A stretch of 64,000 nucleotides of DNA from Curvibacter microcysteis (lineage in GTDB: Bacteria > Pseudomonadota > Gammaproteobacteria > Burkholderiales > Burkholderiaceae_C): positions 1 to 64,000 of the forward strand of contig NZ_JAQSIO010000004.1 of NCBI RefSeq assembly GCF_028649455.1, in the 5' to 3' direction. Below, piece after piece: positions 41,501-49,575 of the stretch. Position 1 is the first letter of the stretch; every line of letters starts with the position of its first letter. A program made the position numbers and the translations under genes. The notes under the pieces were generated by a model, which was given only the letters and a program-made list of their open reading frames with translations, had not been told where the DNA came from and made no database searches.

Positions 41501-42207
41501 TCGGTGGTGTCGGGCACATAGTGGGCCCAGGTGTGACCTTGGCTGCCGTCAGCCTTGGTCAGCTCGCGCTCAAATTGCTGCTCCCGCCCCGCCATCACGC
41601 CCTGGATGTAAGGCAGGTTCAGAGCGAACACCCGCTCGCCCAGCAAGTCCTGAAGGGTGGTGCCGATGAGGGCCTCGGGCGTTCGGTTGAACCACTGCAG
41701 ATAAGCCTGGTTGGCAAAACGACAGCGCAGATCCTGGTCCCAATACGCCACCATGCCCGGGATGGCATCGGTGATCCCTTTGATGAAACGCTGACTCTCC
41801 CTCAGGGCCTGGTTGGCGGTTTCAGCCAGGTTGCGCTGCTCCACCAACTCGGCTTCAAAACGATGCCGGTGGTGCACCCCGAAAAAGCACCAGCAGTAAG
41901 CCTTCTGCCCCTCGTGCTCGGTCCACCGGCTGTTGAGCAGCACCGGCACTCGTTTTCCATCGAGGCCCAGAAGCTGCAGATGGACTTCATCAATGCGCCC
42001 CTTGCGCAGCAGGGTGGGCCACACATGGGTCTGCAAAAAAATGCGACTGGGCGACGGCAACAGGGCCTCCAGCGATCGGCCCACCCAATCTGCCGCGGAG
42101 CCCCCCACCTGCGCCCCCAACTCTGCATTGGCCGCCAGAATGTGGCCAAAGGCGTCGGTGAAAAGCACCGAGCACGGTAAATGGTCCACCGAGTCCAGCC
42201 AGTTCAT
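38575..42207 (-). CDS. Multi-PAS GGDEF-EAL cyclic-di-GMP signalling protein
   Basis: A 1,210-residue protein. About six PAS/PAC modules fill residues 1-770, then a GGDEF domain (DLDQFKLVNDACGH, LGGDEFAII) and an EAL domain. The EAL motif reads EVL (HAEVLLRL), keeping the catalytic Glu; DDFGAG, the EITET glutamate, the Glu in VVAEF and the Gln in YAQGYLL are also kept. So phosphodiesterase activity remains plausible. No membrane helices, so sensing is probably cytoplasmic. Its ATG overlaps the stop of the RsbQ-like hydrolase (ATGA), which implies a functional pair. Confidence 0.92.
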   Translation of the reverse strand: MNWLDSVDHLPCSVLFTDAFGHILAANAELGAQVGGSAADWVGRSLEALLPSPSRIFLQTHVWPTLLRKGRIDEVHLQLLGLDGKRVPVLLNSRWTEHEGQKAYCWCFFGVHHRHRFEAELVEQRNLAETANQALRESQRFIKGITDAIPGMVAYWDQDLRCRFANQAYLQWFNRTPEALIGTTLQDLLGERVFALNLPYIQGVMAGREQQFERELTKADGSQGHTWAHYVPDTTDGQVRGFFVNITDVTALKSTQLALAQAQRLGQIGSWSWQAEGNHTFWSDQMYRMLGCDPDLPPPTFAEQARFLEAADYTQLRARVDLALGSGTPYAIELRYRRPDGQPGWLEARGEALHDASGAVSGLRGTIQDITQQREQKQALELAQERLRTMYETTPAMMHSIDVQGRLLHVSDAWLAGLGYERHEVIGRLSSDFLTEESRRRAREEVLPNFFASGHCEAVPYQMITRQGQVIDVLLSAILERDAQGQPIRSLSVTEDVTLRRQAERELAREHARMRNLIDGTNAGTWEWNVQTGEVIVNPRWAAILGWTLADLGQVTNQFRVDIAHPEELQHTQELLREHFAGRTEAYVAELRLRHRDGHWVWVEDRGRLITRTPEGRPEWVYGIHIDITERKQRDEALLRLSSELAQQHELMRVTLQSIGDAVITTDAQGLISWLNPVAERMTGWLSADALGRPLPQVFHIVNDETRELAPDPVAACIAMGKMVGLADQTVLIARDGSEYGIQDSAAPILSPQGQMLGVVLVFHDVSEQRRLSGEMTYRATHDPLTGLINRGEFELRLSRTLRNAQENDSQHALLYIDLDQFKLVNDACGHAIGDQLLMQVGKLLGDSIRTRDTLARLGGDEFAIILEHCSVEQAQRIAQKICDRMEDFRFVHEEQRFRIGTSIGLVPVDKRWVSSAGLQQAADTSCYAAKEAGRNRVHVWFDTDAAMRARHHEIQWTSRIERALDHQGFELFAQRIQALKSNSRGIHAEVLLRLRNDDGSLVQPGAFLPAAERFHLASRVDRWVLRHAIDWLRGLPDPSLIESLSVNLSGQSVGDRAFHAWAGDLLASAGERIRRQLCLEITETAAVTNLADAAVFIEQVRKTGVQVALDDFGAGASSFGYLKALPVDCLKIDGQFIRNLVSDALDDAAVRCFADVARLLGLKVVAEFVDNADVLERLRVIGVDYAQGYLLHRPEPIEALVATSRCPVA

Positions 42208-43037
42208 GCGATGGCTGGAGCGCCAAGGCCCGAAGACTCAAGCCGGAAATAGTCCCGCATAGCCTCGACCACCAAGGCCGGATCGCTGAGATGAGCGCAA
42301 TGCCCGGCCACGTCCAACACCTGAAGCTTGCTGAGCGGCAGCGCGGCATGCAGGTACTCCCCCACCGCCAGCGGCGCCAGGTTGTCCTGACGATGCTGCA
42401 GCAGCAAGCTGGGTCGCGTCACCTTGGGCAGGTCAGCCCGGTTGTCAGCAAAAAAAGTGGCTCGGGCAAAGACCCGCGCCACCGCCGGATCGGTGGAGCA
42501 GAAACTGTCGGTCAGTTGGTTCGCGACCTCGCCTTCCCCCGAGGGGCCGGCCGCCACGGGCGCAAGGTACTGTGCCCAGCCCATGTAGTTCTGGTCCATC
42601 AGGGTCAGCAAACCCTCCAGGTCTTCGCGTTCAAAGCCGCCGTGGTAGGCCGGCGGATCGTTCAAAAAGCAAGGTGAGGGCCCCAGCAACACCAGGCGGT
42701 CAAACAAGCTTGGACGCGCAATGGAGGCCAACAACCCAATGCTGCAACTGACCGAGTGACCGACGAAGGTCACGCCAGAGCTCAGGCCCAGCGCGTCACA
42801 CACCTCCAGAACATCTTGGGCGTAGCCCTTCAAGTCGGCATAGCGTTGGGGGTCAAATGCAGCCAAGTCCGATCGACCGCTGCCCACATAGTCAAAAAGC
42901 ACCTGGCGGTGGCTTGCGGCAAAGGCCGGCGTGACCTGAGCCCACATGTCCTGGTGACAACCAAAGCCGTGTGCGTAAAGCAAGACCGGCCCTGTTTCAC
43001 CCAGGACCTTGACGTTATTGCGCTTCAAAATGCTCAT
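42204..43037 (-). CDS. RsbQ-like alpha/beta hydrolase
   Basis: A 277-residue alpha/beta hydrolase of the RsbQ/KAI2/D14 type, starting KRNNVKVLGETGPVLLYAHGFGCHQDMW. The triad is visible: Ser in GHSVSCSIG, Asp in LLQHRQDNLAPL and His in VAGHCAHLSDP. In Bacillus, RsbQ is needed for signalling by the PAS-domain phosphatase RsbP, probably by handling a small hydrophobic ligand. Here the gene overlaps a multi-PAS c-di-GMP enzyme by 4 nt, so the PAS partner is likely that protein. The ligand is unknown. Confidence 0.88.
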   Translation of the reverse strand: MSILKRNNVKVLGETGPVLLYAHGFGCHQDMWAQVTPAFAASHRQVLFDYVGSGRSDLAAFDPQRYADLKGYAQDVLEVCDALGLSSGVTFVGHSVSCSIGLLASIARPSLFDRLVLLGPSPCFLNDPPAYHGGFEREDLEGLLTLMDQNYMGWAQYLAPVAAGPSGEGEVANQLTDSFCSTDPAVARVFARATFFADNRADLPKVTRPSLLLQHRQDNLAPLAVGEYLHAALPLSKLQVLDVAGHCAHLSDPALVVEAMRDYFRLESSGLGAPAIA

Positions 43038-43270
43038 CGTTGTTCTGCGGTGAAGGGGTGACCCAAACGACCCTGCCGCTCACAAACGGCGGCCAAGTAG
43101 TTTCTTGACATTGATCATAATGGCGAATCTGATGCCCCTCCGTCAGGGATAGTCATCAGACTTCGAGGCGCACTCAAGTCACAGCGTGAGCTTGATCGAG
43201 CCGCAAAGGCTGCACAGCGCAGGGTCAACCGGAGGGTGCTGGAGTGCCGGATTTCCGCACAACAAGCGCC

Positions 43271-43362
43271 CAAGAAAAAAACCCGCAGAGCCAACAGCCA
43301 TGCGGGTTTTGAGGGGTTTGGCGACCGCCTGAGGCGATCAAATGGTGCCGGAACCGGAATCG
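43271..43362. repeat. Left attachment repeat (distal att)
   Basis: A 92-bp sequence repeated at 60840-60931. It holds a terminator-like hairpin (43275-43310) followed by a remnant of the tRNA-Leu 3' end (TGGTGCCGGAACCGGAATCG). Compared with the right copy it has one extra A, two substitutions and one missing C inside the tRNA remnant. Beyond the remnant the sequence leaves the tRNA, so this is the non-functional att copy. Confidence 0.9.
43275..43310 (-). terminator. Hairpin copy in left att repeat (original tRNA-Leu terminator)
   Basis: ACCCGCA and TGCGGGT form a stem with flanking A and T runs. It matches the hairpin after the intact tRNA-Leu gene at 60844-60878. On the chromosome before insertion this was presumably the tRNA-Leu terminator. 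Confidence 0.7.
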
Positions 43363-43428
43363 TAAATAGACCGGAAAGCCTCATGAAATATAGGTTCCTG
43401 ATTTTTATGAAAGAAAAGTGCCGTAAAA

Positions 43429-43443
43429 AGTACCGTAAAAATA
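43429..43443 (+). repeat. Left copy of AGTACCGTAAAAATA
   Basis: This 15-base sequence recurs exactly at 60789-60803, near the other end of the island and in the same orientation. A weaker copy, GTGCCGTAAAAA, directly precedes it. The position inside each att site suits an integrase arm-type or excisionase binding site. Confidence 0.6.
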
Positions 43444-44048
43444 GGAAATGCGTCTGTTGCACCCGCACATCACTGAGCAGCGTCGATAGCGAGTGTCGAT
43501 GGTCCCCCATCACGCGAATTTGCCAGGTAGACCTGACAGCCCCAAGTCGGTAGGCCGCGAGCGCCAGAACTGCCCAGCCCCTTCCCTGGCGCACGCACGG
43601 CCAGCCCAGGAGTCAGCGTTAGACCCAGATCACGTGAGCACACAGCCAGGGCGATCCGATCCATGTACTCGGGCACCACGCGCGCAGGGGCACTTCGAGC
43701 AAAGCCAGGGGCGCTACCTTCGGCTCGGCGCAGGGTTCGCCACCACGTCGCGAGGGCATGCGGCCTAGCGAGATGGCTAGAGCCTCCAGCTACTTGCGCA
43801 CACCCAGCATCAGAACTGCCGTCAGGGCCACCCGGGCGGCACAGCATCCGTCTGTCAAACACCTCGGACCGGTATTGGGGACAGGACAGACCCTCCTCAC
43901 GAAGCGGCGTGCAGCCCTGGCATGGGGCAAGGCCCAAAACATGCTCCATAGTCTGGCAGCCAAGATACCGTAGCGCAGCACCCATACACCAGCCTTAGCC
44001 TGGGGAGAGGACAGCCGGCACTTGCCGGGCACGCAGTGACCCCGGACA

Positions 44049-44132
44049 GGCCTGGGCCTGGGCCTGGGGCTCGGGCTCGGGCTGGGGCTGGGGCTGGGGC
44101 TGGGGCTGGGGCTGGGGCTGGGGCTGGGGCTG
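44049..44132 (+). repeat. G-rich hexanucleotide tandem repeat
   Basis: Around a dozen near-identical units of GGGGCT, starting with variants GGGCCT and GGGCTC. The plus strand has many runs of three or four G residues at short spacing, so it could form G-quadruplexes. It lies 180 bp before the lipoprotein gene. The minus strand would encode an Ala-Pro repeat, but there is no sign that it is translated. Confidence 0.85.
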
Positions 44133-44312
44133 ATGTTCTACCGAAATGTTGCCCGACGACCTGAATGCTCTGTACGTGTGGCTGCTCCAGAAGTGGCACG
44201 ACGGAAGCAGGGTTCAAGCAAGACCAACCTAGAGCAAGAGCCTCGGCGGTTTCTGTCAGCTCATCTCACGGCATTACCCATAATGAAGGTATCAACAACA
44301 GGGAGGAATGCC

Positions 44313-44735
44313 ATGAAAAAGGCGTTGGTATGCATGCTGTCGGTCGTCATGCTTGCAGGGTGCGCGATCACGAATGAAACATCCGTTGTCGTTGGCCAGG
44401 TACGGCCTGCAACAACTCCAGAACGGGTGAAGCTCTACACCAAACCGCCAGCCAAGTATGAAGATGTTGCCCTGGTCTCCGCCGACGCTGCGCACGACTT
44501 CATGGCCAAGCAGGAACTGATGAACATCTCCATCGCCAAGCTCAAGACAGAGGCTGCCAAGGTGGGCGCCAACGGGATCTTGCTGGACAACGTGGGTGAT
44601 CTAGCCCTGGGATCGTCAGGCATTGCCGTCGCCCAGCCATTGGGGCGCAAAGGCGCAGCCATGGCCTGGGGGAGTTCGTCCCACAGAACCGGCAAACAAG
44701 CCAGTGGCATGGCGATCTACGTAATCGAGGAGTGA
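44313..44735 (+). CDS. Small lipoprotein of unknown function
   Basis: A 140-residue lipoprotein. The signal MKKALVCMLSVVMLAGC ends in a clear lipobox LAGC. The mature part has KLYTKPPAKYEDVALVSADA and an alpha/beta-looking stretch SIAKLKTEAAKVGANGILLDNVG. This resembles small RcsF/DUF4156-like lipoproteins in pattern, but I cannot confirm the family. Start at ATG 44313 with GGGAGG 6 nt upstream; an upstream ATG at 44284 is less likely. It lies within the island. Confidence 0.78.
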   Translation: MKKALVCMLSVVMLAGCAITNETSVVVGQVRPATTPERVKLYTKPPAKYEDVALVSADAAHDFMAKQELMNISIAKLKTEAAKVGANGILLDNVGDLALGSSGIAVAQPLGRKGAAMAWGSSSHRTGKQASGMAIYVIEE

Positions 44736-44788
44736 CCTAAGCTGGTCGATTGACCGGTTTAGGGTATTTGATCGCGGGTGGTGCCTGG

Positions 44789-45289
44789 TTAGTTGCTTCC
44801 AGGCAGATAAACCTGCTCCAACCAATGTACTCCCACCTTTGCCACGTCCAAGCTTCGCAGTAGCACCTCGATGTCGCCCGCCACGTTGTACCTGGCCAGG
44901 TCACTCAGGCGGAGGAACATGCTTTCGCGCACCCGCACCAGAACATGGTCCTCTGTCTCCCAGGCTGCAAAAACCCGCTCGCCGCTTGCCATGCAAAAGG
45001 GGGTGAAGATAAATCCATGAATTGGCGGCACTTTAAAGGCCGTCGGCGATGCCATGCGGAGGCGCTTCATTAAAGCAAGCTTCTCGCCGTAATCAATCGG
45101 CGCCGTCAGTATCCGGTACAGCGCAACTGCTCCAAACAGTGCGGCCTCCGTCGCAGTAAAGCCACCTGGTCGCCAGTTGGCCTGAAGCACACTTGGAAGC
45201 TCGTCGACAGCACTGTCAAAAAGCAACTTGGGGAATGGACGCAGTGGCAGCGGTATGTAACCCGGGGTGGGGAAGAATGTCGTTTTCAT
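44789..45289 (-). CDS. Hypothetical protein in island
   Basis: A 166-residue protein beginning MKTTFFPTPGYIPLPLRPFPK. No family is recognised. It looks soluble and globular, without membrane helices or a signal peptide. A start at 45289 is preferred because the frame further upstream crosses a terminator-like hairpin. It stands alone on the minus strand, convergent with the lipoprotein gene. Confidence 0.6.
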   Translation of the reverse strand: MKTTFFPTPGYIPLPLRPFPKLLFDSAVDELPSVLQANWRPGGFTATEAALFGAVALYRILTAPIDYGEKLALMKRLRMASPTAFKVPPIHGFIFTPFCMASGERVFAAWETEDHVLVRVRESMFLRLSDLARYNVAGDIEVLLRSLDVAKVGVHWLEQVYLPGSN

Positions 45290-45324
45290 GCCGCAGATTC
45301 TCTGCAGGTGGCATGAATTCGACA

Positions 45325-45348
45325 CAAAAAAAGCCCGTCGCCGGGCTT
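45325..45348 (-). terminator. Terminator-like hairpin
   Basis: AAGCCCG (45331-45337) pairs with CGGGCTT (45342-45348), and on the minus strand seven T residues follow. No minus-strand gene is apparent upstream of it, so it may be left over from a deleted gene or protect the gene at 44789 from read-through. Confidence 0.6.
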
Positions 45349-45487
45349 GCTGGGAGCGAAGGGTGGCGTTCAACCTGAATACCGCACCTACCGAGCCGAG
45401 GTCACAGCTGTTTTGTCTTAAAGCTTACCCTGTATCAGGGCAGGCCAGCGCCCGACCAAAAGCTTGTGGGTAAGTTAGAGTTAGCCG

Positions 45488-46042
45488 ATGTCTTACCTCG
45501 ACTATTTGCTGCAGCCCCAGGACTACACAGGGGCGGATTTGGCCAGAATTGAGGCCCTCCGCCAGGAGGCCTACGACGACTATCGCAGCAGGCCAATTGA
45601 AGAGGTTTGGGAGATGGCGGACTTCTCCCTCTGCTTCATGGATGACACTCCAGTCGAGATCATGGAGCGCTTTACGATCCGTAAGGACGTAGCGCGCGAG
45701 CTGACGCGTTACCACGAGTGGCGTTACCAGCGCCCCGCGCCCACCTTGCCGATCCCAAAGGACGCAGACTGGGTGTGGGGCGGTGTTGATCTAGAAACCT
45801 ACACCGAGGTCAAGGCACGCTACCCCGGCATCCTGACATACTTTGCCAGCAGCAACTCTGCGCCGAGACACACCCTTTGGTTCTGGATTTCACGATTCGA
45901 CCAGTGGGCAGCCTTGGAGCGCGACTTGATGCATCTCCTGGCCTGTGGTGAGCAAGTCGAGGATTGGAACGACTATGAGGCTAACGTGCGAAAGCATCTG
46001 GAGCGCGTGCACCTCGGCGTGGCACAGGGCGACTTTGCTTAA
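45488..46042 (+). CDS. Hypothetical protein in island
   Basis: A 184-residue soluble protein, MSYLDYLLQPQDYTGADLAR, rich in Asp, Glu, Trp and Tyr. It has no recognised motif and no membrane segment. It precedes the type I restriction locus but is separated from hsdM by 337 bp, so it is probably transcribed on its own. Confidence 0.6.
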   Translation: MSYLDYLLQPQDYTGADLARIEALRQEAYDDYRSRPIEEVWEMADFSLCFMDDTPVEIMERFTIRKDVARELTRYHEWRYQRPAPTLPIPKDADWVWGGVDLETYTEVKARYPGILTYFASSNSAPRHTLWFWISRFDQWAALERDLMHLLACGEQVEDWNDYEANVRKHLERVHLGVAQGDFA

Positions 46043-46379
46043 TCATTTGATAACCCACAACCAACTGTGGGACGCGCCGATCATGTCGGAGGCACCTGCC
46101 GGCACACACACCGGATGCTGTTATGAGGGCGGCCCGGGTGCTTCGATGAGCGGCCAGCTATGCAGCATCGGCAGGGCTTAGCGGCCAATCCCAGACCCGA
46201 CCGAAGACGGCATGCCACCTCGATGGACGACATTCGCACCAAAGGCGCGGATCAGCGACAGCACCCATCCTTGGACACCGAAAAATACCCTCGATGCCCA
46301 CGTCCTAAAATTTAGCTACTGGCGAGTTCAAGTCACGCACTTTCGCAGTGAAGATCAATGAACGTCAAGTTAGAAGTCC
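46043..46379. other. Gene-free region upstream of hsdM
   Basis: About 340 bases without a supported gene. It should hold the promoter of the hsd locus. No convincing operator or strong promoter was found by eye. Confidence 0.5.
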
Positions 46380-48218
46380 ATGAACCACCAAGCCCTCTCG
46401 TCTTTCATCTGGTCCGTCGCCGATTTGCTGCGCGGCGACTTCAAACAGTCCGAATACGGGCGCGTCATCCTCCCCTTCACCGTGCTCCGGCGCCTGGACT
46501 GCGTTCTGGAGGCCACCAAGCCGGCCGTCCTGGCCGAGTTCGAGGCCAAGACCAAACTGGGCCTGAACCCTGACCCATTTTTGGAGCGCAAGGCCGGCCA
46601 AACCTTCTTCAACACCTCGCCGCTCGACCTGGCGAAGCTGTTGGGCGACCAAGACCACATCCGGCAGAACCTCTACGCCTACGTCCAAGGCTTCTCTCCG
46701 GCCGCCCGAGACATCTTTGAGCGCTTCGATTTCTACACCCAGGTGGAACGCCTCGCCAAGGCCAATTTGCTCTACCTGGTGACCGAGAAGTTCGCGAACA
46801 TCGACCTGCACCCTGATGTGGTGGACAACGCCCAGATGGGCGGGGTGTTCGAGGAGCTCATTCGCAAGTTCGCCGAAATCAGCAACGAGACCGCCGGGGA
46901 GCACTTCACCCCACGCGAGGTGATTCGACTGATGGTGAACCTGCTGTTCATCGAGGATGACGATGTGCTCACCGCCGGTAACGCCGTGGTGCGCACCATC
47001 TACGACCCGACAGCGGGCACGGGCGGGATGCTCTCTGTGGCCGGTGAGTACCTGCTGGAGCACAACCCCCAGGCCCGTCTGACCATGTTCGGCCAGGAGC
47101 TCAACGACGAGTCGTACGCGATTTGCAAGGCCGACATGCTCATCAAGGGCCAGGACGTCGGCAACATCGTCGTGGGCAACACCTTGAGCGACGACGGCCA
47201 CGGCCTCCGCAAGTTCGACTACATGCTCTCCAACCCGCCCTTCGGCGTGGAGTGGAAGAAGGTGGAGAAGGCCGTGCGGCAGGAGCATGAGCAAAAGGGC
47301 TTTGACGGCCGATTTGGCCCGGGCCTGCCCCGGGTCTCGGATGGCTCGATGCTGTTCCTGCTGCACCTCTTGTCCAAGATGCGCCCGGCCCAGGAGGGCG
47401 GCAGCCGCTTTGGCATCGTCTTGAACGGCTCACCCTTGTTCACCGGGGGCGCCGGCAGCGGCGAGAGCGAAATCCGGCGCTACGTGCTGGAGAACGACCT
47501 GGTCGAGGCCATCATCGGCCTGCCGACCGACATGTTCTACAACACCGGCATCGCCACCTACGTCTGGGTCTTGTCGAACAAGAAGCCCGAGGACCGACGT
47601 GGCTTCGTTCAGCTCATCGACGCTTCGGCCTTCTGGCAAAAGATGCGCAAAAGCCTCGGCAGCAAACGCAAGGAGATGAGCGAGGAGCACATCGCCACCG
47701 TCACCCGCCTGTTCGGTGATTTCACCGAGGCGGAGCAGTTCACCGTGTTCGACGCCCAGGGCAAGGAGGTCGAGACCCGCCTGGTCACCGCGACCGATGC
47801 CCCGCCCGTGCACCCCGAAGGCGGCAAGCTCAAGAAGGTGCCGATTTCGCGCATCTTCGCCAATGAGGATTTTGGCTACACCACCATCACCGTCGAGCGC
47901 CCCCTGCGCGATGAGGCGGGTAACGTGGTTTTGGGCCTCAAGGGCAAGCAAAAGGGCAAGCCCCAGGCCGACAGCGCCCTTCGCGATACCGAGAACATTC
48001 CGCTTAGCGAAGACGTCACAACCTACTTCGCGCGCGAGGTGCTACCTCATGCACCCGATGCCTGGATTGAGCCGGAGAAGACGAAGGTGGGCTACGAAAT
48101 TCCGTTCAACCGGCATTTCTACGTCTTTGAGCCGCTGCGCAGCCTTCACGAAATCGACGAAGAGCTGAAGGCCGTCACGAGCAGCATCATGAAGATGCTG
48201 GGGGAGTTGGCGGAATGA
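46380..48218 (+). CDS. hsdM: Type I restriction-modification DNA methyltransferase subunit
   Basis: A 612-residue N6-adenine methyltransferase. An HsdM N-terminal helical domain ([20 protein letters not shown]) is followed by the SAM-binding motif [16 protein letters not shown] and the catalytic motif NPPFGVEW. With HsdS it methylates the recognition site; with HsdR it forms the restriction complex. The next gene, hsdS, overlaps by 4 nt (ATGA). Confidence 0.96.
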   Translation: MNHQALSSFIWSVADLLRGDFKQSEYGRVILPFTVLRRLDCVLEATKPAVLAEFEAKTKLGLNPDPFLERKAGQTFFNTSPLDLAKLLGDQDHIRQNLYAYVQGFSPAARDIFERFDFYTQVERLAKANLLYLVTEKFANIDLHPDVVDNAQMGGVFEELIRKFAEISNETAGEHFTPREVIRLMVNLLFIEDDDVLTAGNAVVRTIYDPTAGTGGMLSVAGEYLLEHNPQARLTMFGQELNDESYAICKADMLIKGQDVGNIVVGNTLSDDGHGLRKFDYMLSNPPFGVEWKKVEKAVRQEHEQKGFDGRFGPGLPRVSDGSMLFLLHLLSKMRPAQEGGSRFGIVLNGSPLFTGGAGSGESEIRRYVLENDLVEAIIGLPTDMFYNTGIATYVWVLSNKKPEDRRGFVQLIDASAFWQKMRKSLGSKRKEMSEEHIATVTRLFGDFTEAEQFTVFDAQGKEVETRLVTATDAPPVHPEGGKLKKVPISRIFANEDFGYTTITVERPLRDEAGNVVLGLKGKQKGKPQADSALRDTENIPLSEDVTTYFAREVLPHAPDAWIEPEKTKVGYEIPFNRHFYVFEPLRSLHEIDEELKAVTSSIMKMLGELAE

Positions 48219-49555
48219 GTGTGTCGCAATACGCAGACTATGAGGACAGTGGATTTGATTGGCTAGGGAAAGTGCCGGCGCACTGGGAAGTGGCGCCTTT
48301 GAAGCGATACGCCGCTGTTCAAACGGGCATTGCCAAGGGCAAGGACAACGAGGGCAAGAACACGGTAGCCGTACCCTATTTGCGTGTGGCTAACGTTCAG
48401 GACGGTCACTTGGTGCTTCATGACATGGCCACCATCGACGTGACGGCTGACGCGATGTCTCGCTATCGTTTGAGGCCCGGCGACGTGCTGATGAACGAAG
48501 GTGGCGACGCGGACAAACTGGGCCGAGGTTGCATCTGGCAAGGCGAGATTGCGGATTGCATCCACCAGAACCATGTGTTCGCGGTTAGGCCGCAAGGGGT
48601 CTCATCCGAGTGGCTCAACTGGGTAACCAGTTCAGCAGGGGCGCAGTTCTATTTCCTCACGCGTTCCAAGCAAAGCACCAACCTTGCGTCCATCTCTTCG
48701 ACCAACATCATGGAGTTGCCGCTAGTCGTGCCACCTATTGATGAGCAAGCATCCATCACCGCCTTCCTCGACCGCGAAACCGCCAAAATCGACACACTGA
48801 TTGCCGAGCAAGAAAAGCTCCTGACCCTGCTCGCCGAGAAGCGCCAAGCCACCATCTCCCACGCCGTCACAAAGGGCCTTAATCCCGATGTGTCGATGAA
48901 GGACTCGGGGGTGGAGTGGTTGGGGGAGGTGCCGGAGCATTGGGATGTAAATAGACTCAAATTCATCGCATCCGTGCAAACCGGCATTGCCAAAGGCAAA
49001 GACACTGCGGACAAAGAAACCATCGCAATCCCTTACCTCCGGGTAGCGAATGTTCAGGATGGCTATCTCGCTCTTGACGATGTGGCCATCATCGAAATCG
49101 AGGTAGAACAGTTAGAGCGGTATCGCTTAGCGCCTGGCGACGTTCTGATGAACGAGGGCGGCGACTTCGACAAACTTGGGCGTGGTGCCGTCTGGCGTGG
49201 TGAGATTGCTGACTGTATTCACCAAAACCACGTCTTTGCGGTGCGGCCGCATGGTGTTAGCTCGGAGTGGCTCAACCTGATCACAAGTTCCCGATACGCT
49301 CAGTTTTACTTCATGAGTCGCTCGAAGCAAAGCACAAATCTGGCTTCTATCTCCTCGACGAACATCATGGAGCTACCAGTGGTCCTCCCGCCGCAAAGCG
49401 AGCAACGGACTATCTTGGCATTTCTCAAATCAGAAATTGGCAAGCTTGATAGTCTGACAAACCGTGCGAAGCGGGCTATCGGCCTGTTCAACGAGCGCCG
49501 CTCCGCCCTCATTTCCGCCGCCGTAACCGGCAAAATTGATGTCCGAAATATCTGA
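48215..49555 (+). CDS. hsdS: Type I restriction-modification specificity subunit with duplicated TRDs
   Basis: A 446-residue DNA-recognition subunit with two target-recognition domains (TRDs) and two helical spacers. The two TRDs are unusually alike: both contain [52 protein letters not shown] and [19 protein letters not shown]. By eye about two thirds of positions agree. The DNA of the halves differs at many synonymous sites, so this is not a recent duplication. Two like TRDs suggest a palindromic two-part recognition site. The spacers ([20 protein letters not shown] and [20 protein letters not shown]) follow each TRD. Confidence 0.95.
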   Translation: MSVSQYADYEDSGFDWLGKVPAHWEVAPLKRYAAVQTGIAKGKDNEGKNTVAVPYLRVANVQDGHLVLHDMATIDVTADAMSRYRLRPGDVLMNEGGDADKLGRGCIWQGEIADCIHQNHVFAVRPQGVSSEWLNWVTSSAGAQFYFLTRSKQSTNLASISSTNIMELPLVVPPIDEQASITAFLDRETAKIDTLIAEQEKLLTLLAEKRQATISHAVTKGLNPDVSMKDSGVEWLGEVPEHWDVNRLKFIASVQTGIAKGKDTADKETIAIPYLRVANVQDGYLALDDVAIIEIEVEQLERYRLAPGDVLMNEGGDFDKLGRGAVWRGEIADCIHQNHVFAVRPHGVSSEWLNLITSSRYAQFYFMSRSKQSTNLASISSTNIMELPVVLPPQSEQRTILAFLKSEIGKLDSLTNRAKRAIGLFNERRSALISAAVTGKIDVRNI

Positions 49556-49575
49556 AAAATTATTAGGGAGAAAAA

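Larger units (their letters stand above)
43363..44312. other. Gene-poor left end of the island
   Basis: About 950 bases without a gene I can support. The first 90 bases are AT-rich and contain TACCGTAAAA repeats like those at the right end. Bases 43470-44030 have open frames on both strands, but none shows a family signature or ribosome site; it may be decayed coding sequence. A G-rich hexamer repeat lies at 44049-44132, followed by the lipoprotein promoter region. Confidence 0.55.

Noticed and set aside
43470-43985. 171-residue minus-strand open frame in the left end of the island
   Set aside because: No ribosome site, no recognised domain, and competing open frames on the other strand; it may be decayed sequence, so I describe the region instead.
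43897-44217. Open frame encoding an Ala-Pro repeat
   Set aside because: The repeat is a by-product of the G-rich hexamer tract; there is no start signal or domain around it.
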